A DNA stretch of 22,760 bases from Lachnospiraceae bacterium (GTDB taxonomy: Bacteria; Bacillota; Clostridia; Lachnospirales; Lachnospiraceae). Positions 1 through 7,734 of this stretch are shown in pieces. The stretch is taken from NCBI GenBank assembly GCA_009774345.1, contig VSNR01000061.1, positions 1-22,760 on the forward strand, in the 5' to 3' direction. A program made the translations under genes and the position numbers. How positions within the stretch are numbered: position 1 is the first letter of the stretch; every line of letters begins with the position of its first letter. The notes under the pieces were generated by a model. That model had not been told where the DNA came from. It saw only the letters and a list, made by a program, of their open reading frames with translations, and did no database searches.

Positions 1-62
1 AAGTAAAAGTTGGAATCTATGAAGATTTTGAGATTGATTTCCAAGAGATAAATATTGAATAG
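1..62 (+). CDS. 3' end of an unidentified gene (partial)
   Basis: A reading frame open from the left edge (first full codon at position 3) runs 19 codons to a TAG at 60-62 and encodes an acidic tail ending DFQEINIE. Only this C-terminus is visible, so no function can be assigned. Support for it being real coding sequence is the stem-loop terminator that follows about 20 bases later and the convergent arrangement with the leucine-rich-repeat gene. The stretch is AT-rich compared with the GC-rich gene on the other side of the terminator. Confidence 0.5.
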   Translation, partial: VKVGIYEDFEIDFQEINIE

Positions 63-82
63 TGTTGTCATGTGGACAGTAT

Positions 83-108
83 AAAAGGATTGGTTTTCCA
101 ATCCTTTT
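83..108. terminator. Bidirectional intrinsic terminator
   Basis: A perfect 11-bp stem (AAAAGGATTGG pairing with CCAATCCTTTT) closes on a TTTT loop. Runs of T end the stem on either strand, so it can stop both the plus-strand gene ending at 62 and the minus-strand leucine-rich-repeat gene ending at 111. The position between two converging genes fits a shared terminator. Confidence 0.85.
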
Positions 109-110
109 CC

Positions 111-3100
111 CTATTCCCCAACCTGCACGCCCGCCGGCACCTGCATTTCAGAGGCGCCGCCGCAGTATGCAAACGCCTCCTTCCCGATCTTTTTTAAGGT
201 AGAGGGCAGTGTGATCTTTTTCAGCATATGGCAGCGGTAAAACGCCCGCTCTGGAATCTCCTCCACCCCTTCCGGGATTCGAATCTCTTCTAAGGAAGTA
301 CAGTTTTCAAAGGCATGTGCGCCGATCTGCTGCAAATTTTCTGAAAACTCAACACAGCGCAGGGCACCGCAGCTAAAAAACGCGTGTGCGCCGATGCTTG
401 TCACGCTTCCAGCCTGCCGGACCTCACGCAGCCATTTACAGCCCGCAAATGCGTGTGCGCCGATGCTTGCCACCGTCTCTGAAAAAGTGATCGCTGTCAG
501 CAGATTTCCGTCCTGAAAGGTGCCTTCTCCAATTTCTGTGATACCATGTGCAAGGCGGAATCTGGCAATATTGCCTGTACATTCCCGAAGGACACCATGC
601 TCGTCCGTCTTAAAACAATTGAGGCTGTCCATCACAGCCTGTTTTGCCAGCGGCGGCAGCGCGCGCTCACGGTCTGCCAATCCCGTAAACTGCACTGTTT
701 CGCCGTCTGGCAGGCGCATTTTTCTCAGATTGATACAATTGCGAAACGCATACTCCTCCACCTGTACAAATCTGCGCTTTGCGTCTGTCCTTGGAAAACA
801 GATCCCCGTGATATCCAGCCCGTTTGCAAACGCCCAGCCACACACCAGACGAACGGAATCTGGAATCACCACCTCCCCCACAGAAGCCGAACCGTCGAGC
901 AGCATGTCCCGCACAATGACAAGCGGCGTCTCCCTGCGCTGCTTCGCAATCCAAGGCGTCCCGTGAAATGCCCTTGCGCCAATGTGCTCCACGCTCTCTG
1001 GAATCTCCACCTGCTCAAGCATCATCGCGTCGCGGAACACCTCCGCCCCAATCCGCCGTATTCCCGATGGAATCCGCACCACACTGGCGGCGCCGCGGTA
1101 GCGGACCAGATGCTCCTCCTGCAAAACGGTAAAGCAGCTCAGTGCACTCTGAAACAACCGCCGTACCATCTCAGGAATCTCTTCTGACAGGATATCCTGA
1201 TAACAGCGAAACGTCCATTCCGTTCCCTGCCATACAATCCGGCTCAGCGCTGTACAGCCAGAGAGTGCGTATTCTTTGAGGCAAATCCTCCCCTGCTGCC
1301 CGGACAGGCAGATTTTTTCAAGCCCGCTGCAATCCTCCATAGCATGTGCGCTCAGACATACGCCGTCTTGAAATGCCGCATATTTCAGTGCCTCACAGCC
1401 CTCAAAGGCATACTCGCCAATCTCATCAAACGGTGCAAAATCAAACTCCTGCAAATGCTTACAGCCGCTAAAGCAATATGCCTTGACCACCTTTGCATTC
1501 TCACACCGGCAGACCGCCAAATCCGTACATCCTGCAAAAAGCCGTTTTTCCAGAATCATAGCTTCCAAAAGCACTGCCCTGCAAAGCGCAATACATCCTG
1601 CAAAAGCCGCCTCGCCAATCGCCTGTGCGGAGCATCTGATCTCTTTTAAATGAATACACTTTTCAAATGCGTTCGCTCCTATGAGAAGCTGCTGTCCATC
1701 TACAAAATCAACCGCCTCAAGACTGCTGCACCCAAAGAAAGCGCCCTCGCCAATCCAGCGCACGCCCGCCGGCAGAATGACTTTGCAAAGATCACGGTTC
1801 CCGGCAAACGCGTAGGGTGCAATGCCACGGATAAAATCTGGAAGAAGAATCTGCTCTGCAAAAACAGCCCTGTCCGCGCAGGCTTCCAAGGAAACCACCA
1901 GATTCCCCACCACGCGGATTCCGTTTTCAAGCGTTCTCCCAAGAACCGTACCCGCGAAAGCGCGCTCGCCTGCTGTCAGTGCCGGATGCACCGCGCTTTC
2001 CGCAAGCAGGGCACAGCCGCACAGCGCTTCCCTGCCAATGGATTGTGCCTGCTCCAGCCGGATTCTGCGCAAGTTCCTGCACTGGTAAAAGGCACGCACG
2101 CCAATCGCCTGCCACTGCACAAGCTCTTGCTGATCACTGGTCAAAACCTCCTCTAGCGCTTCACAGCCAGAAAAAACTTCCGCTTCCAGACAAGTGACCG
2201 CAGAAGGAAGATACACGTGCCGAAGCAATTTACAGCCCTTAAACGCCGCCGCGCCGACAGATGTCACGCCTGCGGGGAGATGAACGGTAGTTATTTTTGT
2301 GTTTCCATAAAAGGCGCCGCCAGCGATGATGCCCACATTTTCTGGAATCCACACTTCCCCTTCAAGGTCCTGTCCGTCCCAAAATACCGCACCCGCCTGT
2401 ACATCCCCCGCCGAAACCATTTCTTTAAAATGCTGTGCGTCCCATTCTTTTTCATAAGCATCATGCAGCACAGCAGCGCGCGTGCTGTATCTTTGCTGTT
2501 TTCCCTGCGTCTTCCCTTCAAATGCATGTCTCCCCACAGATTGCAGGGATTTGGGCAGGACGACACGCCCCAGCGCGGTGCAGCCGTATGCAAACTGGTC
2601 TGGGATATGGCACACGCCCTCCTCCAAAAACAGCAGCTTTAATTTCATACAATCGCGGAATATACCCGCACCATACGCTTTGCCTGTATCACCTCCGCCG
2701 GATATCCACGCCTTCTGCACAAGGCTCTTTGCAAATGCCAGACTCTCCACAACCGCTGTTTTTGCCGGTATGCGTACCTCCCGCAGGCCAGCGCGGTAAA
2801 ATGCCATCTTCCCGATATATACAAGACTCTCTGGAAGCGCCAACTTTTTTAATCCAGTACAGCCGTAAAAAGCGCTCTCCCCAATCCGGCAGAGCCCCTC
2901 TGGCAGCGATACCTCCTGCAATGCGCGGCATCCTCGAAACACCCTGTTTTCCAAAAACTGGATCTGATTGGGAACCGCCACCCGCAAGAGCTTCACGCAG
3001 TCCGAAAAAGCCCCTGCCCCAATCCGGCAGAGCCCCTCTGGCAGCACGGCAGTCTGCATCATCAGACAGCCCCGGAACGCCTCTGCGCCAATCTCTTGCA

Positions 3101-4247
3101 GACTTTCGGGCAGTATCACCTTGTCAATCGTCTCAATGCCGGCAAATGCCTCCTGTGCAATCGCGGTAATGCCCTCTGGAATCACAACTCTGGACTCCGC
3201 GCCCAGATATTGCAGCAGTATGGTTCCGCTGAGCCTGAAATTGCCAAACACCTGCCTGCGTACCGCGCGGACAGGCTCAGGAATCTCCTTTACAGACACG
3301 AGGCTTTTTACAGTGTCTGGTTCTTGCTGCCTGTAAATATCCGCTAATCCCTCAAATGTATACACAGCCCCGTCACAAGTCCTGACTGTTTTTAATGAAG
3401 TACAGTTGCGGAATGCATCCTCATCAATCTGCACCCCGTCTCCGCCCAGAACGACTTCCTCCAAGCCAATACAATTGCGGAATGCACGGCTCTCGATTTT
3501 CCGCAGGGATTTGGGCAGACGGATATCCACAATCCCCCGCAAATCATAAAAACTGCTTTTTCCAAGAACTTCGATTCCCTCCGGCACCTCAATATGTTTG
3601 ATATTGACCCGGAAACGGACAAGCGTCCTGCCCTCAAGCTCCATCATACGCTCAAGAATATCTCTCACCACCAGCGCAATGAGCGGCGGCACACTGCATG
3701 CGCCTGCCGCCGCGTCCACAACATTTGGAATGCAGAAGGTCTCACCATCGGCATATCTGATTTCACGGACCCGCCCACAGCCTGTAAAGACATCACAGAT
3801 ACAGTGCTCGTCCAGCTCCCGTGAGATCACAAGCTTTTGAAGCGCTGTCCCGTTTGCAAGCGCCTCCATGCCAAACCGTTTCACGCCCGGCATCTGCACT
3901 TCCTCCATGCTGTCGCAGTACAAAAAAGCGCACTCTCCCAGCTCCTCTACAGAACATGGCAGAATTGCGCGTTTCAGGGCATGACACCGATGGAATGCGT
4001 AGCGCCCTATGGCTCTTACTCCGTCTGGAATCACGACCTCCTCTAATTTGCGGCAGCCCTTGAACGCATCCCCCATAATATAGTACAGTCCCGCAGGCAG
4101 CACAACTTTTCTCAGGGACACACAGCCCTTAAAAGCACCTTCGCCGACGGTATGAATCCCTTCTGGAACTTGCAGCTCCTCCTCCCGCCCTGTATAGCGC
4201 AGCAGCACGCCGTTTTCTATTTGAAAATATTGATTCATCTCTTGCAT
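111..4247 (-). CDS. Giant BspA-like leucine-rich-repeat protein (LRR_5 type)
   Basis: The 1378-residue protein is built almost entirely of repeats of about 23 residues with the pattern IGxxAFxxCxxLxxVxLP, the Treponema/BspA type (LRR_5); I count about 45 AF/C-type repeat cores. Such repeats form a curved solenoid used for protein binding. No signal peptide, membrane segment or LPXTG-type anchor is visible, so a cytoplasmic location or unusual export is implied, unlike many surface-exposed BspA proteins. Blocks resembling the N-terminus (a short strand, then V.IP.GI..IG..AF) recur near residues 340, 1065 and 1225, indicating growth by module duplication. The start at 4247 has GGAG three bases upstream; an ATG three codons later is an alternative. 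It lies 20 bases after dus and ends at the bidirectional terminator. The binding partner is unknown. Confidence 0.9.
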   Translation of the reverse strand: MQEMNQYFQIENGVLLRYTGREEELQVPEGIHTVGEGAFKGCVSLRKVVLPAGLYYIMGDAFKGCRKLEEVVIPDGVRAIGRYAFHRCHALKRAILPCSVEELGECAFLYCDSMEEVQMPGVKRFGMEALANGTALQKLVISRELDEHCICDVFTGCGRVREIRYADGETFCIPNVVDAAAGACSVPPLIALVVRDILERMMELEGRTLVRFRVNIKHIEVPEGIEVLGKSSFYDLRGIVDIRLPKSLRKIESRAFRNCIGLEEVVLGGDGVQIDEDAFRNCTSLKTVRTCDGAVYTFEGLADIYRQQEPDTVKSLVSVKEIPEPVRAVRRQVFGNFRLSGTILLQYLGAESRVVIPEGITAIAQEAFAGIETIDKVILPESLQEIGAEAFRGCLMMQTAVLPEGLCRIGAGAFSDCVKLLRVAVPNQIQFLENRVFRGCRALQEVSLPEGLCRIGESAFYGCTGLKKLALPESLVYIGKMAFYRAGLREVRIPAKTAVVESLAFAKSLVQKAWISGGGDTGKAYGAGIFRDCMKLKLLFLEEGVCHIPDQFAYGCTALGRVVLPKSLQSVGRHAFEGKTQGKQQRYSTRAAVLHDAYEKEWDAQHFKEMVSAGDVQAGAVFWDGQDLEGEVWIPENVGIIAGGAFYGNTKITTVHLPAGVTSVGAAAFKGCKLLRHVYLPSAVTCLEAEVFSGCEALEEVLTSDQQELVQWQAIGVRAFYQCRNLRRIRLEQAQSIGREALCGCALLAESAVHPALTAGERAFAGTVLGRTLENGIRVVGNLVVSLEACADRAVFAEQILLPDFIRGIAPYAFAGNRDLCKVILPAGVRWIGEGAFFGCSSLEAVDFVDGQQLLIGANAFEKCIHLKEIRCSAQAIGEAAFAGCIALCRAVLLEAMILEKRLFAGCTDLAVCRCENAKVVKAYCFSGCKHLQEFDFAPFDEIGEYAFEGCEALKYAAFQDGVCLSAHAMEDCSGLEKICLSGQQGRICLKEYALSGCTALSRIVWQGTEWTFRCYQDILSEEIPEMVRRLFQSALSCFTVLQEEHLVRYRGAASVVRIPSGIRRIGAEVFRDAMMLEQVEIPESVEHIGARAFHGTPWIAKQRRETPLVIVRDMLLDGSASVGEVVIPDSVRLVCGWAFANGLDITGICFPRTDAKRRFVQVEEYAFRNCINLRKMRLPDGETVQFTGLADRERALPPLAKQAVMDSLNCFKTDEHGVLRECTGNIARFRLAHGITEIGEGTFQDGNLLTAITFSETVASIGAHAFAGCKWLREVRQAGSVTSIGAHAFFSCGALRCVEFSENLQQIGAHAFENCTSLEEIRIPEGVEEIPERAFYRCHMLKKITLPSTLKKIGKEAFAYCGGASEMQVPAGVQVGE

Positions 4248-4267
4248 CTACTCCACCATCGTTCCTT

Positions 4268-5248
4268 TTAGATATCCGCCTGATTCTCCCCAAAAATCAA
4301 CGCGATCACTCTTTTCAGTTCATCCAAGCTGCCGCTTCTGTACATTTGCTCCTTGTAACGCTTCGTCCCTTTTCGCTTCTTCATCATATAGGAGGCAAGC
4401 TTTTTCATATAGCTCAAGGTAAAGGTTTCATCATAATACCGCGCAGTCAATGCCATCTGCTCCGTCAAAAGCGTCCATGCTGACTTCTTGCAGGGCTTTC
4501 CAGTCAGTTCTGAGAAAATAAAAGGGTTCTCCAACCCATAGCGCGCAATCATAATCCCATCTGCACCCGTGTTCTCAAACATTTGTTTGGCATCCTCGGT
4601 AGAAAAAATCCCGCCGTTTGCAATGACAGGGATTGACACTGCCGCCTTTGCGTGCGCAATCTCCTCCATATGCGGTTTCCCGTCGTACATCATGCTGCGG
4701 CTTCTGCCGTGAATGGTAATCATGTCCGCGCCCGCATCCTCACACACACGGGCAAACTCAGCGGCAAACAGCTCATTTTCACGAATGCCCACACGGCATT
4801 TCACCGTGACTACTTTTCCGCTCCGCTTGCAGCCCCGGATGACCGCTGCCGCCCGCTTGGCATCCTGCATCAGCGCACTGCCCTCACCGCTCTTAAACAC
4901 ATTCGGCACCGGACAGCCCATATTGATGTCAATGATATCAAACGCTTCCAAAAAAGGGCTTTTTGCCATCCGCTCCATCACTGCCGGATTGCCGCCAAGC
5001 AGCTGTACTGCTTTGACGGGCTCCTCCGGGGTCGTGATGAGAAGGCGGTTTGTCGCCCTGTCCTCGTATTTGAGCGCGTTGGCGCTGCACATCTCCGTAA
5101 AACACAGACCTGCGCCAAGCTCATACGCCAGCATCCGAAACGGATAGCAGGTATATCCTGCAAGCGGCGCCATCAGCACATTGGACGGCAGCAGCAGACC
5201 GCCGACGCGGATAGGTCTGACATTCAGTCTGACATCCATGGTATCCAT
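4268..5248 (-). CDS. dus: tRNA-dihydrouridine synthase (DusB-like)
   Basis: This FMN-dependent enzyme family reduces uridine to 5,6-dihydrouridine in tRNA D-loops with NADPH. The 326-residue protein has the TIM-barrel landmarks in order: VLMAPLAGYT near the N-terminus, the catalytic motif INMGCPVPNV with Cys112 as likely proton donor, KCRVGI, ITIHGRSR, the phosphate-binding VIANGGI, and the GADGIMIARYGLENP stretch typical of the FMN site. I chose the start at 5248 because GGAGG lies seven bases upstream; an in-frame ATG at 5305 would add 19 residues overlapping the preceding gene and has poorer support. It follows the unknown protein by 28 bases and precedes the leucine-rich-repeat gene by 20, suggesting one transcript. 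Which uridine position it modifies cannot be read from the sequence. Confidence 0.92.
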   Translation of the reverse strand: MDTMDVRLNVRPIRVGGLLLPSNVLMAPLAGYTCYPFRMLAYELGAGLCFTEMCSANALKYEDRATNRLLITTPEEPVKAVQLLGGNPAVMERMAKSPFLEAFDIIDINMGCPVPNVFKSGEGSALMQDAKRAAAVIRGCKRSGKVVTVKCRVGIRENELFAAEFARVCEDAGADMITIHGRSRSMMYDGKPHMEEIAHAKAAVSIPVIANGGIFSTEDAKQMFENTGADGIMIARYGLENPFIFSELTGKPCKKSAWTLLTEQMALTARYYDETFTLSYMKKLASYMMKKRKGTKRYKEQMYRSGSLDELKRVIALIFGENQADI

Positions 5249-5276
5249 AGCCCCACCTCCAATGAATGATTCGATC

Positions 5277-5843
5277 CTACTTTTCCCGGTCCATAAATGC
5301 TTCAAACATCCGCATGCTATATTGATAGTATGCTGCCAGACCTGACTGTTTTAACAGCTTCATATCATTGATCTGCTTCTGAAACAGCTCCATAAAATCT
5401 GCTGTATCATGCAGTCCCATCCTGCCGGTTTCCGGCGGAAGCGAGGTGAGCCCGCCATTTTTATCCACGCCCAGATGGGCTTCGAGCGCATGCATCTCCA
5501 CAACCGTCGCACAGCGCGGATTAATTTTGTTGAGATGGATGGTCTGTTCAAATTCCTCTCCATTTTCATCCACGCCCTTTGCAATGACCGTCGGGTCCTC
5601 CTCTGTTGAGTTTTGCGCATATTGGATATAATACGATAAGCCAGTGCCGTTTCCGCCAGAGTACAGTGTATCCTCTGTCGGCATATAGACGATATATTCC
5701 TTCCCACTAACAGCAGCCGCATTATTCAGCGCCTTGGCAAAGCCATTCTCCTCTGTCTTTTTCTGAGCGTTTGCCGCCGCTGCGCCTGTCATTGGATACC
5801 CTGCCGGTCTTATTCCGTTCATTCCTACTCCATTTATTCCCAT
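5277..5843 (-). CDS. Unknown protein, paralogue of the 6137-6706 product
   Basis: I do not recognise this 188-residue protein. It has no signal peptide, membrane segment or familiar catalytic motif and looks soluble. It shares with the protein at 6137-6706 an N-terminal GIxxAGYPxTG motif, a central segment of the form DENGEEFEQTIHLNKI (DKEGNVTERMVDVSKV in the paralogue), and a helical, aromatic-rich C-terminus ending YYQYSMRMFEAF against YLQYKRFWDFLEK. The frame stays open upstream to 6047, but those codons lie in a palindromic repeat array and are probably not translated. The start at 5843 has GGGAG about 12 bases upstream; the ATG at 5822 has a closer GGAG and is a serious alternative. It is followed by dus after 28 bases, so it may be part of that transcript. 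Confidence 0.75.
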   Translation of the reverse strand: MGINGVGMNGIRPAGYPMTGAAAANAQKKTEENGFAKALNNAAAVSGKEYIVYMPTEDTLYSGGNGTGLSYYIQYAQNSTEEDPTVIAKGVDENGEEFEQTIHLNKINPRCATVVEMHALEAHLGVDKNGGLTSLPPETGRMGLHDTADFMELFQKQINDMKLLKQSGLAAYYQYSMRMFEAFMDREK

Positions 5844-5893
5844 TTCTTTAGCACTCCCTGTTTTTATCAGACCTGTTTTTCCCCTGCCCGTGT

Positions 5894-6066
5894 ACAATCG
5901 AGCAGGGGAATGACCTTCTCTCCTACTCGCCGCGCGCCCCATGCGCCGCCTTAGCGGCATACTTCCCCTGCATGGGGCTGCAATCGAGCAGGGAAGAGCC
6001 TTCTTCCTCTGCTCGCGCGCCGGGCACCCGTCAGCTTCTGCTGACAAATTTCATCTGGGTGCCCGT
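5894..6066. repeat. Two tandem ~86-bp units forming four evenly spaced stem-loops
   Basis: Each unit starts CAATCGAGCAGGG and contains a conserved hairpin, a GC-rich spacer, then a second hairpin of different sequence. The hairpins are 5899-5929 (CGAGCAGG with CCTACTCG), 5936-5978 (GCCCCATGC with GCATGGGGC, nesting GCCGC with GCGGC), 5985-6015 (CGAGCAGGGAAGA with TCTTCC-TC-TGCTCG) and 6021-6065 (CGGGCACCC with GGGTGCCCG, nesting GTCAGC with GCTGAC). The gaps between them are only 5-6 bases. The block is much more GC-rich than ordinary intergenic DNA and fills most of the 293-bp space between two paralogous genes. It may be a REP-like palindromic repeat cluster or a structured leader; its function is unknown. 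Confidence 0.75.
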
Positions 6067-6072
6067 GTGCAT

Positions 6073-6106
6073 AAAAACGGCGGCTCCTCTGTCAGTCAGA
6101 ACCGCC
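6073..6106 (-). terminator. Intrinsic terminator downstream of the 6137-6706 gene
   Basis: On the minus strand an 8-bp stem (GGCGGTTC with GAGCCGCC, one G-T wobble) with a 12-base loop is followed by G and five T. It lies 31 bases past the stop codon of the minus-strand gene ending at 6137, which suits a rho-independent terminator, and it borders the stem-loop array. Confidence 0.75.
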
Positions 6107-6136
6107 TGCCGCTCCCTGTGTATCAGTCCGAGCTGC

Positions 6137-6706
6137 TTACTTTTCCAGAAAATCCCAAAAACGCTTATATTGCAGATATCCCTCTAAATTATTCGCTTCA
6201 AACTGTGTCTGCATCGCATCTCTCACAACGCTGAGCCAGTCGTTCTTTTTGAACAAATCGTCATAGCTTCTGTCCTCTGCACCGTGCTGGTGTGCGGCCG
6301 CCCCCGTAAATGCGGACAGTGCATCGGGATATTCTCCGCTTGCTGACAGATGACTTGCGTAAGCGAACATATCTACATAATCACTGCTTCTGGTGTCCAC
6401 CTTTGACACATCCACCATGCGCTCCGTCACATTTCCTTCCTTGTCCCACACCTTTACCTTGTACTCTGGATTCGCCGGGTCAAAGTCCTTTGGCTGGTAA
6501 ACCGTCATCGAATAATCTGACCCGCAAATAGCGCCGACCGCCTCTCCATCTGTATCATTTGAAATATGCAGTTCAAATGTACCGCTTGGCATCTGCGAGG
6601 TCTGTGTCACGCTGCCCATCTCACTTGCATTATTCCTCCGTTGTGTCTTTCGGGGTTCATACCCTGTCACGGGGTATCCTGCTGTCCCAATTCCATAAAT
6701 GCTCAT
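6137..6706 (-). CDS. Unknown protein, paralogue of the 5277-5843 product
   Basis: This 189-residue soluble protein is of no family I can name. It opens with MSIYGIGTAGYPVTGYEP, matching the GI..AGYP.TG start of its neighbour, then has a low-complexity Arg/Asn/Ser linker, a predicted beta-rich middle (residues about 40-110) containing VWDKEGNVTERMVDVSKVDT, and a helical C-terminus rich in aromatic and acidic residues. The same order of segments in the neighbouring product shows an old tandem duplication. AAAGGAGG ten bases before the ATG makes the start secure. The gene ends at its own terminator (6073-6106), so it is probably transcribed separately from the downstream paralogue. The conserved N-terminal motif on an otherwise variable protein could be a docking or export tag, but this is a guess. 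Confidence 0.8.
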   Translation of the reverse strand: MSIYGIGTAGYPVTGYEPRKTQRRNNASEMGSVTQTSQMPSGTFELHISNDTDGEAVGAICGSDYSMTVYQPKDFDPANPEYKVKVWDKEGNVTERMVDVSKVDTRSSDYVDMFAYASHLSASGEYPDALSAFTGAAAHQHGAEDRSYDDLFKKNDWLSVVRDAMQTQFEANNLEGYLQYKRFWDFLEK

Positions 6707-6798
6707 GTTTTTTTATCCTCCTTTCGTTTATAATATCGGCAGAACCGCCCTGTAAGTTAACCCCTATATCATTTATAACGCCTTCGAACACCCATATA

Positions 6799-7536
6799 TC
6801 ATTTTGTTTCCAATTCTTCCAATATATGAATCAGGTCGCGCATAGTTCCCTGCTCTTCGATGGTCTTTCTCAAATGCTGCATGACATCATAATATCCCAC
6901 CCTGTCAGGCACCAGCCCATCCAGTACGCCCGGATACTGCTCGTTCAAGTTGTCCAGTATGCATTTTACCAACGATTTGTTCAAGATGCGGAAATAGTTT
7001 TCCCTGCACAGCCTGACTGTCTCGTCAATAATCGTCTGGTAGGTCTGCATACTGACTTCACAGTACTCTTTTTGGAACAACACTTTATCATAAGAACGAA
7101 TGCAGACTTCGTTTTCAGCACAATCCATCATGTCCAGTATCCTTAAAGCTGGTAGAAGCATCCCTGTCTCGGCTGCAAGCCGTCTGCGGCACTGATGCAC
7201 ATAGTCTGTCTTCAACCCCTCCACAAAACAGGGAATCAAGCCGCTTCCTATCTCTATGCGGAACGGCTCTGCTATCAGGTTTTGCCTGATTTCGCGCTCT
7301 TCCACTGTACTTTCACTCTCGCTCAATGTCCTCCCCTCGATGCCAAGCAGCACGTCCGCATGGACGTTCAGCAGTTTGCAGATATTGGGGAGCAGTGTGG
7401 TGTCGGGAATACTCGTTCCCCGCTCCCATTTTGATACCGCCTGCGGCGTCACTCCCAGACGCGAAGCAAACTCCTCCTGTGTCATATTTTGATTTTGCCG
7501 GAACCGGCTGATGGTTTCCCCTATTTGCCGCTGCAT
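6799..7536 (-). CDS. XRE-family transcriptional regulator
   Basis: The 245-residue protein begins with a Cro/C1-type helix-turn-helix domain (residues about 6-66): MTQEEFASRLGVTPQAVSKW includes the turn and recognition helix, followed by ERGTSIPDTTLLPNICKLLN. The remaining 180 residues are mostly helical, contain several Cys, Tyr and charged residues, and match no ligand domain I recognise; they may serve dimerisation or sensing. AGGAGG lies eight bases before the ATG. A promoter at 7610-7638 drives it alone. Its targets are unknown; the imperfect inverted repeat between the promoter and the start (TGACA/TGTCA around 7575-7600) could be its own operator. Nothing places it in the alpha-galactoside system. 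Confidence 0.88.
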   Translation of the reverse strand: MQRQIGETISRFRQNQNMTQEEFASRLGVTPQAVSKWERGTSIPDTTLLPNICKLLNVHADVLLGIEGRTLSESESTVEEREIRQNLIAEPFRIEIGSGLIPCFVEGLKTDYVHQCRRRLAAETGMLLPALRILDMMDCAENEVCIRSYDKVLFQKEYCEVSMQTYQTIIDETVRLCRENYFRILNKSLVKCILDNLNEQYPGVLDGLVPDRVGYYDVMQHLRKTIEEQGTMRDLIHILEELETK

Positions 7537-7609
7537 ATTAAGTCCCTCCTAGTTATTTTCCTTTTATTTGTTTTGACAGTACACAATATTGAATCTGTGT
7601 CATAGGAAT

Positions 7610-7638
7610 ATCATATCCCATAAAACCCGCACTGTAAA
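7610..7638 (-). promoter_or_regulatory. Sigma-A promoter of the XRE regulator gene
   Basis: On the minus strand TTTACA (7638-7633) and TATGAT (7615-7610) are 17 bases apart, a good vegetative promoter. Transcription would begin near 7603 and give a leader of about 65 bases before the ATG at 7536. The leader contains an imperfect inverted repeat (TGACACAG with CTGTCA) that may be an operator. The -35 box lies five bases beyond the end of the epimerase remnant. Confidence 0.6.
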
Positions 7639-7642
7639 ACAA

Positions 7643-7720
7643 CTAGGCATTTAGGTGGAACTCAACCATCTGTCGATGTATGCAAGATACCGTTCCGCCT
7701 GTAACCAACAGCTTTCTCAT
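7643..7720 (-). pseudogene. Collapsed NAD-dependent epimerase/dehydratase gene (both ends kept, middle lost)
   Basis: After a good ribosome site (GAAAGAGGG) an ATG at 7720 begins MRKLLVTGGT, the nucleotide-binding start of the SDR-type NAD-dependent epimerases, in which a Rossmann fold of roughly 300 residues should follow. Instead the frame becomes unrelated sequence and stops after 25 codons at 7643. In the neighbouring frame the same DNA encodes RYLAYIDRWLSST followed by TAA at 7653-7651, which resembles the C-terminal tail of such epimerases. The simplest reading is an internal deletion of most of the gene that fused the first ten codons to the last thirteen or so out of frame. It follows the HAD phosphatase gene by 14 bases and was presumably the last gene of that operon. 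The C-terminal match is from memory and is less certain than the N-terminal one. Confidence 0.6.
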
Positions 7721-7734
7721 ATCCCTCTTTCCTT

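Noticed and set aside
300..480. Repeated string GTGTGCGCCGATGCTTG suggesting a CRISPR or DNA repeat
   Set aside because: The copies are in frame within consecutive leucine-rich repeats (coding for IGAHAF), so they reflect protein repeats; there are no spacers of constant length.
520..3347. Several plus-strand frames of 60-244 codons opposite the leucine-rich-repeat gene
   Set aside because: They follow from the biased codon use of the repeats on the other strand; no family motif or ribosome site supports them.
6707..6798. Possible promoter (TTAACT ... TATTAT) and small GGCGG/CTGCC hairpin upstream of the 6137-6706 gene
   Set aside because: The spacing is 19 bases and the hairpin has too few pairs; support is too weak to annotate either.
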